A stretch of 9,682 nucleotides of DNA from Akkermansia sp. (GTDB lineage: Bacteria > Verrucomicrobiota > Verrucomicrobiia > Verrucomicrobiales > Akkermansiaceae): contig JAFNWZ010000296.1 in assembly GCA_017379255.1 (NCBI GenBank), positions 1 to 9,682 on the forward strand. The letters run 5' to 3'. Below, piece by piece: positions 1 through 6,068 of this stretch. Under the pieces are notes generated by a model that worked only from the letters and a program-made list of their open reading frames with translations, was not told where the DNA came from and searched no databases. Every line of letters starts with the position of its first letter. Position 1 is the first letter of the stretch. The position numbers and the translations under genes are program-made.

Positions 1-167
1 GAATTCCGCTCGCTTCCGCCTTCGCTAAAGCTACGCCGTGACAGGACGCTCGCCGCTAAACAATTTAGCAGCGTATTGTCAATTAGCTGTGCTACAAGAA
101 TTTGAAAGCAGTCCTAATGAAACGTTGGGACACATGTGGTGGCAAGTAATTTTCCAGCAACTAAAAC
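1..167. repeat. Non-coding left end with repeat-like sequence
   Basis: No convincing gene is seen here. The first 13 bases (GAATTCCGCTCGC) are the exact reverse complement of 9324-9336, which lies beside a REP-like palindrome at the other end of the window. A hairpin sits at 51-73: GCTAAA (55-60) pairs with TTTAGC (64-69) around a CAA loop, and the stem continues as CGC/GCG after one C-A mismatch. From about 60 to 165 the DNA is clearly more A/T-rich than the genes that follow. An open frame at 29-193 could be a remnant and is described as a finding. The likeliest reading is an intergenic repeat continuing from left of the window. Confidence 0.45.
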
Positions 168-196
168 TTGCCAAGAGCGGGCGGATGGTGTAAAGT
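168..196 (+). promoter_or_regulatory. Candidate sigma-70-type promoter of the transporter operon
   Basis: TTGCCA at 168-173 (5 of 6 to TTGACA) and TAAAGT at 191-196 (4 of 6 to TATAAT) are separated by exactly 17 bp. The expected transcript start is near 203, which is where the foldable leader begins. This is the best promoter match found upstream of the transporter start at 289. It is a motif match only. Confidence 0.45.
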
Positions 197-203
197 CTGG
201 GGT

Positions 204-267
204 AGCACAAGTTGCGCCGCGCACGTTCGCGTGCGTGCTGGTGCATGTGTGCGCCTGCACTTGTGCT
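204..267 (+). promoter_or_regulatory. Structured mRNA leader (long imperfect hairpin)
   Basis: AGCACAAGT (204-212) and ACTTGTGCT (259-267) are perfect 9-bp inverted arms. Inside them GCGC (214-217) can pair with GCGC (251-254), and an apical hairpin CGCACG-TTCG-CGTGCG (220-235) forms a 6-bp stem with a TTCG loop. The fold ends 21 nt before the ATG at 289 and starts at the transcript start predicted from the 168-196 promoter. No T-run follows, so it is not an intrinsic terminator. It could be a protective 5' stem-loop or a regulatory leader. It does not match a riboswitch class that I recognise. Confidence 0.5.
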
Positions 268-288
268 GAGAACAAAATCCGAACAGCT

Positions 289-1992
289 ATGTCTCAGGTA
301 ACAAAAACGATTATTAAGTTGCTGGTCGTGCTGCTGATTAGTGGCAGCATGCTCTTCATGCCCTTTGAGGAATGGGGCTTACCGGTAAACCCGATTCAGA
401 CGCGAGTCATCGCCCTCTTTGTGTTTGCTGCCCTCATGTGGATTCTGGAGGTCATTCCGATCTGGACCACCTCTGTGCTGGTGATTACCCTGGCCCTGCT
501 GGGTACTTCCAACACCTCGCTCAACTTCCTGAAGGTTGACAAGTTCAACGGCAAGGAAGTGGCCGCCATCGTGGCAGATGCCTATGGTCCCAGCGCCAAT
601 GCCGAAGTGGTCAAAGCCACTCAGGCCAGCGTGTCCGAAAAGCTCAAGAAGGCAACCAGCCTCACGCCTGATGTGGTTCGCAGCACCATCAATACTGCCA
701 TTCTCACACCCGTGGTAAGCGGCGAGGCTGATGCCGCCCAGGCTACTGCGCTCAAGGAAGCCGCCGGTCGCCTGTATGATGGCGAAATCAGCGCCCGTAT
801 CTCCGGGCTGCAGCTCACCAACCTGACCCAGCAGAAGAGCATCTTTGCTACCTTTGCCGACCCCATCATCATCCTGTTCCTGGGTGGTTTCTTCCTGGCA
901 GACGCCGCCACGAAGTTCCGCCTGGACATCAACCTGGCCCGCGTGCTGCTCAAGCCCTTCGGCACGAACCCGAAGTATGTGCTGCTGGGTCTCATGAGCG
1001 TGACGGCTCTGTTCTCCATGTTCATGAGCAACACCGCCACCGCCGCCATGATGCTGGCCCTGCTCACCCCGGTGCTGGCCCTCTTCAAGCCGGAGGACCG
1101 CGGCCGCGCCGCCTTTGCCCTCTGCATTCCGATTGGCGCCAACGTGGGCGGTATCGGCACCCCCATCGGTACGCCGCCCAACGCCATTGCCCTGAAGTTC
1201 ATGCAGGAAAATGGCTGGAACGTGACCTTCGGTGACTGGATGATGTTCGGTATTCCCTTCGTCATCATCATGCTGCTCATCGGCTGGTTCATCCTGCTCA
1301 AGATGTTCCCGATTGACCAGAAGGCTCTGGACCTGGCCAAGGAAATGAAGGGCAAGTTCATGACCACCCCCAAGGCCTGGGTGGTGTACATCACCTTCAT
1401 CGTGACCATCCTCCTTTGGGTGGTTCCCAAGCAGTACCATGGTCTGGATGCTAACAGCGTCGCCATCATCCCCATTGCTGTGTTCTCCGTGACCGGCGTC
1501 ATCACCAAGAAGGACCTCAAGGCCATGAGCTGGGACGTGCTCTGGCTTGTAGCCGGTGGTTTTGCCCTGGGTGTTGCACTGGGTGAAACCAATCTCGCCA
1601 GCGACCTCATCCGCTCCATTCCCTTCGCTGAATGGGACAGCCTGGCGCTCATCGTAGGCTCCAGCCTCATCTGCCTCTTCATGGCCACCTTCATGAGCCA
1701 CACGGCTACCGCCGCGCTGCTCATGCCCATCATGGCCTCCGTGGCTGCCGGTATGGTGGCAGGCGGCGCCATGGATGCCCCCGGCGCCATTGGTCTGCTG
1801 GTAACCATCGCCTTCGCCTCCTCGCTGGGCATGGCACTGCCGATTTCCACACCGCCCAACGCCATGGCCTACGCCACCGGCCACGTGGAGCAGAAGGGTA
1901 TGGCCATTTCCGGCACCATCCTGTGCCTGATTGGCCTGGCCATCTCCATCGGTCTCATGTACCTGCTGGGAGCCATCGGCTTCTTTGGCTGA
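289..1992 (+). CDS. DASS/SLC13-family sodium:anion (dicarboxylate or sulfate) symporter
   Basis: This 567-aa polytopic inner-membrane protein belongs to the divalent anion:Na+ symporter family (INDY/NaDC type), which imports succinate-like dicarboxylates, citrate or sulfate with sodium. The two inverted-repeat halves are visible. The first has an SNT motif (residues 247-249, followed by ATAA) and GTPPNAI (294-300). The second has SHT (470-472, followed by ATAA) and STPPNAM (520-526). These are the substrate/sodium-binding hairpin and loop motifs of the family. Membrane segments lie near 7-24, 38-57, 60-73, 191-205 and on through the C-terminus. Residues ~74-186 form a long hydrophilic insertion between the third and fourth segments, which is why the protein exceeds the usual ~460-490 aa. 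I chose the ATG at 289 over an in-frame GTG at 136, because the extra 51 residues are Cys-rich, non-hydrophobic and overlap the promoter and leader. It is the first gene of a probable four-gene operon. The substrate is not determined. Confidence 0.88.
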   Translation: MSQVTKTIIKLLVVLLISGSMLFMPFEEWGLPVNPIQTRVIALFVFAALMWILEVIPIWTTSVLVITLALLGTSNTSLNFLKVDKFNGKEVAAIVADAYGPSANAEVVKATQASVSEKLKKATSLTPDVVRSTINTAILTPVVSGEADAAQATALKEAAGRLYDGEISARISGLQLTNLTQQKSIFATFADPIIILFLGGFFLADAATKFRLDINLARVLLKPFGTNPKYVLLGLMSVTALFSMFMSNTATAAMMLALLTPVLALFKPEDRGRAAFALCIPIGANVGGIGTPIGTPPNAIALKFMQENGWNVTFGDWMMFGIPFVIIMLLIGWFILLKMFPIDQKALDLAKEMKGKFMTTPKAWVVYITFIVTILLWVVPKQYHGLDANSVAIIPIAVFSVTGVITKKDLKAMSWDVLWLVAGGFALGVALGETNLASDLIRSIPFAEWDSLALIVGSSLICLFMATFMSHTATAALLMPIMASVAAGMVAGGAMDAPGAIGLLVTIAFASSLGMALPISTPPNAMAYATGHVEQKGMAISGTILCLIGLAISIGLMYLLGAIGFFG

Positions 1993-2011
1993 TTCATTCC
2001 AACCGTCCGCA

Positions 2012-3445
2012 ATGCTGCAAATCCCTGAACAGATTATTGAACCGCTCAAGCGCATCAATGCGGTGTACTTCAGCGACCCCGGCCGCACCATCGAGCTTGC
2101 CGAAGGCGAGCAGCTGGTGGGCCAGGGCGAGGAATGCCACCGTGTCTACTATGTGCAGCGGGGCAGCTTTGCGGCCTTCCGCCGGGCAGATTCATACGAT
2201 GGTGTGAATCTGCCGGTGGAAAGCAGCACGCGCGGTTACGAAGTTTTCCGCGCCGAAGAAGGCTCATACGTATGCGTACAGGCCTTCTTTTCGCGCTCCT
2301 ACCACAGCTCCAATGACATTGTGGCGCTGGAAGACTCCGTGGTGACCTATGTGGACGACACCACGGAAGCGGTAGACGCGGAGACATACGGATGTTTCGA
2401 GCGCCAGTTCATCCCGGTTCTGGTTCATGAACTGGCCGCCCGTAACTCCCGCATTTTCACCAAGACCTCCGAAAAGGAAGAAGCCCTGCGCGTGCTGCAA
2501 CGGGCAGAAATGGCCAGCACACTGGCCCAGCTTTCCGCCGGCATCGCGCACGAACTGAACAACGCCGTGGGCGTGCTCTCCCGACGCACGGAGTTCGTGG
2601 CCGACAGCCTCCAGGAATACCTGGAAGATGAAGACAAGCTCAACGCCCAGCTCTTCTCCTACGGATTCGAGGATAATTCCTTTGTCTCTGCCAGCGAACT
2701 GCGCAGCGCCGCCCGTTATTACGAACGCGAGCTTGACCTGCCGCAGGAGGCCGCCAAGGTCATGGCCCACATCTTCCCCAACACGGCGGAAGGCTGCAGA
2801 CAACCCGGCAAATTCACCCGCAACCTGAAAAAGAACTACCGTTTCTGGGAGCTCGGGCACGACCTGCGGGACATGCGCATGGCCTCCAAACTGGCCACAG
2901 GCATTGTGCGCGCCGTAAAACTGCTGGGCGGCGGCAACAGCACGCGGGAACCGGGCATCAGCGTGGAACAAAGCGTGACCGATGCGCTCAACCTGCTTCA
3001 CAACAAGCTCAAACGCGTGGAAGTGCAGACCCGTTTCTCCCCCCTGCCCACCATCACCGCCGATGCAACCGAACTGGTGCAGGTGTGGAGCAATGTCATC
3101 AAAAACGCCTGCGACGCCATGGAACAGGGCCACACGGAACACCCCAGCCTCCGCATCAGCGCCGCCTGCTGCCATGTGCAGGGAGTCCACCTCCTGCCCA
3201 CGGAGTACATCTCCGTCACCATCGCCAACAACGGCCCCGCCATTGACGAGGAAAACCTCAACAAGATTTTCAACCCCAACTTCACTACCAAGAAAATGGG
3301 CCTGGACTTCGGTCTGGGGCTCGGTCTGGCCATTGTGCGCCGCGTGGTAGACAGCTACAACGGCACCATCGAAGTGCGCAGCAATGCCCAGGAAACATCA
3401 TTCACCATCAACATTCCAACCACTCAAATCCATGGAAACGATTAA
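2012..3445 (+). CDS. Soluble histidine kinase with cyclic-nucleotide-binding-like N-terminal domain
   Basis: A 477-aa sensor kinase with no membrane segment or signal peptide, so it should sense a cytoplasmic cue. Residues ~15-135 look like a Crp-type cNMP-binding fold (AEGEQLVGQGEE, then YYVQRGSFAAF, then an EGSY...HSSNDIVALEDSVVTYVD stretch). The arginine expected in the cyclic-phosphate cassette appears to be His98/Ser, so cAMP binding is doubtful. The H-box AGIAHELNN (177-184) places the phospho-acceptor at His180, in the NtrB/AtoS style. The N-box NVIKNACDAM (361-370, Asn365), a G1-like IANNGPAI (404-411), an F-box-like IFNPNFTTK (419-427) and a G2 box GLGLGLAI (434-441) follow. Two oddities are a ~85-residue helical insertion (~212-297) between the two presumed dimerisation helices, and Asn406 in place of the usual G1 aspartate. 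The start is the ATG 19 nt after the transporter stop. The gene overlaps the next by 14 nt, which suggests coupled translation with its partner regulator. Confidence 0.82.
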   Translation: MLQIPEQIIEPLKRINAVYFSDPGRTIELAEGEQLVGQGEECHRVYYVQRGSFAAFRRADSYDGVNLPVESSTRGYEVFRAEEGSYVCVQAFFSRSYHSSNDIVALEDSVVTYVDDTTEAVDAETYGCFERQFIPVLVHELAARNSRIFTKTSEKEEALRVLQRAEMASTLAQLSAGIAHELNNAVGVLSRRTEFVADSLQEYLEDEDKLNAQLFSYGFEDNSFVSASELRSAARYYERELDLPQEAAKVMAHIFPNTAEGCRQPGKFTRNLKKNYRFWELGHDLRDMRMASKLATGIVRAVKLLGGGNSTREPGISVEQSVTDALNLLHNKLKRVEVQTRFSPLPTITADATELVQVWSNVIKNACDAMEQGHTEHPSLRISAACCHVQGVHLLPTEYISVTIANNGPAIDEENLNKIFNPNFTTKKMGLDFGLGLGLAIVRRVVDSYNGTIEVRSNAQETSFTINIPTTQIHGND

Positions 3446-3905
3446 CATTATCTGTGTAGACGACCAGCAGGAAGTGCTGGATTCCGTAATGCGCGACCTG
3501 CGCCCCCTCACCACCCACATCCGCCTGGAGGAAGCCTCCAGCGTGGCAGACTGCATGCAGCTCATCGAACAGATTGACGAAGACGGCGACCACGTTGCCA
3601 TCGTCATCTCTGACCAGGTGATGCCTGAGGAAACCGGCACCGAACTGCTGGGCAAGATTGCCGCCGACCGCCGTTTCAGCAAGACCCGCAAGGTACTGCT
3701 CACCGGCCAGGCCACCCACGCCGACACCATCAACGCCATCAACGACGGCCACATCGACAACTACATCGAAAAGCCCTGGCAGCCCGAAAAGCTGCTGGCC
3801 GTGGTGAAGCGCCTGCTCACCCTCTATGTGCTGGATGCCGGGCTCGACCACACCGAGTACATGCCGGTGCTGGATACCACCACCCTGTTCTCCAAGTTGC
3901 GCTAA
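3432..3905 (+). CDS. Receiver-only response regulator, partner of the upstream kinase
   Basis: This 157-aa protein is essentially a single receiver (REC) domain. Asp10 and Asp11 form the acidic pocket (ICVDDQQ), Asp61 in SDQVMPEETG is the phospho-acceptor, Thr91 in LLTGQ is the switch residue, and Lys114 in YIEKPW is the conserved lysine. The YxxKPW form is typical of RpfG-like and other stand-alone receivers. After the receiver only about 25 residues remain (~133-157), with no DNA-binding, GGDEF or HD-GYP domain, so the output must be protein-protein contact or phosphotransfer. The ATG at 3432 lies inside the kinase gene (14-nt overlap). An upstream in-frame ATG at 3384 would add 16 residues ahead of the first beta strand and is less likely. 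The stop is 4 nt before the porin start, placing the regulator in the transporter/porin operon. Confidence 0.85.
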   Translation: METINIICVDDQQEVLDSVMRDLRPLTTHIRLEEASSVADCMQLIEQIDEDGDHVAIVISDQVMPEETGTELLGKIAADRRFSKTRKVLLTGQATHADTINAINDGHIDNYIEKPWQPEKLLAVVKRLLTLYVLDAGLDHTEYMPVLDTTTLFSKLR

Positions 3906-3909
3906 GATT

Positions 3910-5181
3910 ATGAAAGGCATCCTCCTTCCCCTGGTGCTCGCTGGCGGCGCTGTGGCCGGCGAAGCCATCACCCTGAACACCCAGCCCACCCACACCGATT
4001 GGGTCGAAGCCGTCAAGCAGGCACTGGTGGTCTACGAAAACAAGGACACCTTCATCACCAAGGTAGCCCTGACCACCCGCCAGCAGTGGCAGATGGCCAG
4101 CGTGCAGCCCAACAGCAACAACCGCGCCCACATCAAAGAGGGCGGCACAAGCTACAATGACGAATTCCGCCGCAACTGGCTCGGCGTCAATGTCTACACC
4201 AGGAGCAACACCCAGTTCCACACCTACGTGCGCCTGGGCGGACTCCCCGTGCGCGACACCTACGTCGGCGGACGCACCAAGAAGAACTACTCCTACACCG
4301 GGTTCTACGACATCTGGTTGAAGCAGCAGATTACCGCCGTGAAAGGCCTCAGCGTCCGCGCGGGTAAGTTTGCCCCCAGCTTCACCACAGACTTCCGCAT
4401 GTCCAACGCCAGCATGCCCTGCGTGGAGCGTTCGTACGTTGCCAACCAGTTCGGGCTGGACACCAACTGGGGTGTGGAGGTAAACTACACCGCGCCGGAT
4501 AAGAAAGACATCCTCTACATGCAGTTCATGGCAAACGACCGCGCCAGCAGCACCTGCGCCCCCAATCACCGCGACCACTACGGCCGTGGCGATGGTTTCA
4601 AGGGCGAGTTCGGCTGGGAGGACGAATGCTTCATCATCTTCGGCGGCACGCACAAGTTCAACGTGACAGAGAGTGGCTACCACGCCATTTCCGGTGAATA
4701 CATGCACGATTTCAACGATGCATACCACGGCAAGAAGGAAGGCGCAAACAACTACGGCTTCGGCTTCAAGGACGCCCTCTCCATCGGTTACGAAATCAAG
4801 TACAATAAGCTCACCTTCAACGCCAACGCCGTGGCTGCCTTTGAGCAGCAGAAAGGCAACGGCACCAATAACGTGGGGCTCCAGCTGCAGCCTGTGTACT
4901 CCGTTCACCCGAATGTTGACCTCGTGTTCCGCTACAACGGCATGACCGGCCACGGCGCCTGCAAGCTGGGCGCAGACCGCTACATCTGCACGCAGACCAC
5001 TGCCCCCTCCTGGGTAGACAGCATCCACGCCTTCTATTTCGGCGTGAACCTGTACGCCTCTGAGAAGTACAAGGATGCAGCCCGCCTCATGTTCGGCGCC
5101 GAATACACCACCGCCCGCAAGAACGGCAAAGATTGCTACAACGGCTGGGAATACTCCGCCGCCGTACGCTGCAATTTCTAA
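3910..5181 (+). CDS. Cysteine-rich OprO/OprP-like outer-membrane porin
   Basis: A 423-aa beta-barrel porin. The signal peptide is MKGILLPLVLAGGAVAG, with likely cleavage after AVA at residues 14-16. Alternating short amphipathic strands run to a C-terminal phenylalanine (SAAVRCNF), the usual signal for the outer-membrane assembly machinery. It is a distant paralogue of the porin at 6949: both share an ERS...NQ segment (CVERSYVANQ here, LERSALVNQ there), a Y-x-G-x-N-x-Y strand, an L-M-x-G-x-EY strand and the SAVR-x-x-F ending type. Seven cysteines (residues 171, 216, 240, 351, 360, 409, 421) are unusual for a porin, since the paralogue has one in its mature part. The start is the ATG 4 nt after the regulator stop, with no clear Shine-Dalgarno, so translation probably depends on coupling. 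It probably lets the symporter's substrate cross the outer membrane. Selectivity for phosphate is not established for this copy. Confidence 0.78.
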   Translation: MKGILLPLVLAGGAVAGEAITLNTQPTHTDWVEAVKQALVVYENKDTFITKVALTTRQQWQMASVQPNSNNRAHIKEGGTSYNDEFRRNWLGVNVYTRSNTQFHTYVRLGGLPVRDTYVGGRTKKNYSYTGFYDIWLKQQITAVKGLSVRAGKFAPSFTTDFRMSNASMPCVERSYVANQFGLDTNWGVEVNYTAPDKKDILYMQFMANDRASSTCAPNHRDHYGRGDGFKGEFGWEDECFIIFGGTHKFNVTESGYHAISGEYMHDFNDAYHGKKEGANNYGFGFKDALSIGYEIKYNKLTFNANAVAAFEQQKGNGTNNVGLQLQPVYSVHPNVDLVFRYNGMTGHGACKLGADRYICTQTTAPSWVDSIHAFYFGVNLYASEKYKDAARLMFGAEYTTARKNGKDCYNGWEYSAAVRCNF

Positions 5182-5203
5182 TCCCCCCCCTCACCGCTTC
5201 ACC

Positions 5204-5235
5204 AGCCCCCGCCCAACCGGCGGGGGCTTTTTATT
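5204..5235 (+). terminator. Intrinsic terminator after the transporter-porin operon
   Basis: AGCCCCCGCC (5204-5213) pairs perfectly with GGCGGGGGCT (5219-5228) around a 5-nt CAACC loop, followed by TTTTTATT. It lies 23 nt after the porin stop and ends the four-gene unit. Confidence 0.92.
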
Positions 5236-5253
5236 GCCCGGGTCAACAGAATC

Positions 5254-5284
5254 TTGACTTCTGCGCGGTAAAGAATTTGCTAAT
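5254..5284 (+). promoter_or_regulatory. Possible promoter of the lipoprotein gene
   Basis: TTGACT (5254-5259, 5 of 6 to consensus) is followed 19 bp later by GCTAAT (5279-5284, 4 of 6). The spacing is longer than ideal. The -10 would lie inside the first 32-bp repeat unit, so a protein bound there could block or modulate it. Weak evidence. Confidence 0.25.
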
Positions 5285-5357
5285 CTTTACCGCTGGGACG
5301 TAAAGATGTTCAAATTCTTTCTTGCTCCGGCGTAAAGAATTTGCTACTAAGGCACGG
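5262..5357 (+). repeat. Three diverged 32-bp tandem units upstream of the lipoprotein gene
   Basis: GTAAAGA occurs at 5268, 5300 and 5332, exactly 32 bp apart each time. The units are 5262-5293, 5294-5325 and 5326-5357. Units 1 and 3 share GTAAAGAATTTGCTA (15 nt). Units 1 and 2 also share a TCTTT near their ends. In unit 1, GCGGTAAAG (5265-5273) and CTTTACCGC (5285-5293) form a 9-bp inverted repeat. In unit 2, CAAATTCTT (5311-5319) is the reverse complement of AAGAATTTG from units 1 and 3. Spacing of three helical turns on one DNA face suggests operator sites, but their function is unknown. Confidence 0.6.
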
Positions 5358-5359
5358 AG
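5356..5359 (+). promoter_or_regulatory. Shine-Dalgarno GGAG for the lipoprotein
   Basis: GGAG lies 6 nt before the ATG at 5366. It is one of the few clear ribosome binding sites in this window and supports that start. Confidence 0.6.
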
Positions 5360-5365
5360 CTTTTT

Positions 5366-6043
5366 ATGTATCGTCTTCATTTTCGCCTGTTTAGCGCTGT
5401 CCTGTGTGCTATGGGGCTGAGCGGGTGTTACACCCAGCTGCACCAGTATGCCTGGCAACGCGCCAAGGTGGTGGACGAAGCCTGGTTCCAGCCCGCAGAA
5501 GCAGAGCTCTACCAGGCAGGCGACACGTTTTATACCAAGGCCTACCACGGACCCGGGCGCGGATGTTACGGTGGCTTCCCCTTCCACTGGGTTATGCTGC
5601 GCGGCACCGGCATGGCTACCTTCTGCCCTGACGTAGAGAAGGCGGAGGCCGTCTACCTGCCACTCACGGAACAAAGCGCTGCTGATGTGCAGAACTCACT
5701 CGATAAAGGCGCGCCCTATGTGATACGCGTCGAAATCTGCGAAGATTCAGGCGGCGACCTGAAGCAACTTCCGGATTCCGCCCGCCTGCTGCCCGTGAAA
5801 ACATTCTGCAATCTCGGTGTGACGGCTGACCGCACCCTGAGAAACAGCCGTATGCATCCCCGCACCGATGCGCACAAGTACTACGCCTACCCGCTCGGCG
5901 CCCTCACCGCCGTAGCGGTGGATGCCCCGCTCAGCATCGCCGACACCGCAGCCACCGTGGCCATCGGGGTTGTGTCCCTGCCCATCGGCCTCACCTACCG
6001 TCTTGTCGAGGCCTGCACCTCCCAGGATACCGAATCCCCCTGA
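5366..6043 (+). CDS. Predicted lipoprotein, YceK/DUF1375-like C-terminal part
   Basis: A 225-aa secreted lipoprotein. A short basic N-terminus (MYRLHFR) and hydrophobic core lead to the lipobox LSGC, with Cys21 as the lipidated residue. The +2 residue is Tyr, not Asp, so by the enterobacterial rule it would go to the outer membrane. The middle part (~25-165) is not recognised. It contains several cysteines (68, 87, 124 and 147, approximately) and aromatic residues. Near 175-215 a stretch with YPLGALTAV, then DAPLSIADTAAT, then a hydrophobic run resembles the conserved end of small YceK/YidQ-type lipoproteins, where a D-x-PLS...DT motif precedes hydrophobic residues. That match is by eye and weak, and the function is unknown. 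The gene stands alone, with its own SD and a repeat-rich upstream region, and its stop is 25 nt from the stop of the convergent regulator. Confidence 0.68.
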   Translation: MYRLHFRLFSAVLCAMGLSGCYTQLHQYAWQRAKVVDEAWFQPAEAELYQAGDTFYTKAYHGPGRGCYGGFPFHWVMLRGTGMATFCPDVEKAEAVYLPLTEQSAADVQNSLDKGAPYVIRVEICEDSGGDLKQLPDSARLLPVKTFCNLGVTADRTLRNSRMHPRTDAHKYYAYPLGALTAVAVDAPLSIADTAATVAIGVVSLPIGLTYRLVEACTSQDTESP

Positions 6044-6068
6044 GCGCAATGCTAGCAGTTGGGGAGAA

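Noticed and set aside
136..288. GTG start at 136 for the symporter, adding 51 residues
   Set aside because: The extension is Cys-rich, not hydrophobic, unlike DASS N-termini, and overlaps the promoter and folded leader. ATG at 289 directly precedes the first membrane segment.
379..2091. A 570-codon open frame on the - strand opposite the symporter, and similar long antisense frames opposite the kinase, both porins and pstS
   Set aside because: They arise from strong G/C third-position bias of the + strand genes. Their products are His/Gly/Ala-rich with no domain or membrane pattern.
5183..5190. Run of eight C as a phase-variation tract
   Set aside because: It lies just after the porin stop codon and before the terminator, so slippage would not change any reading frame.
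5262..5357. 32-bp repeats read as a CRISPR array
   Set aside because: The units are contiguous and diverged, with no conserved repeat separated by unique spacers, and no cas gene is present.
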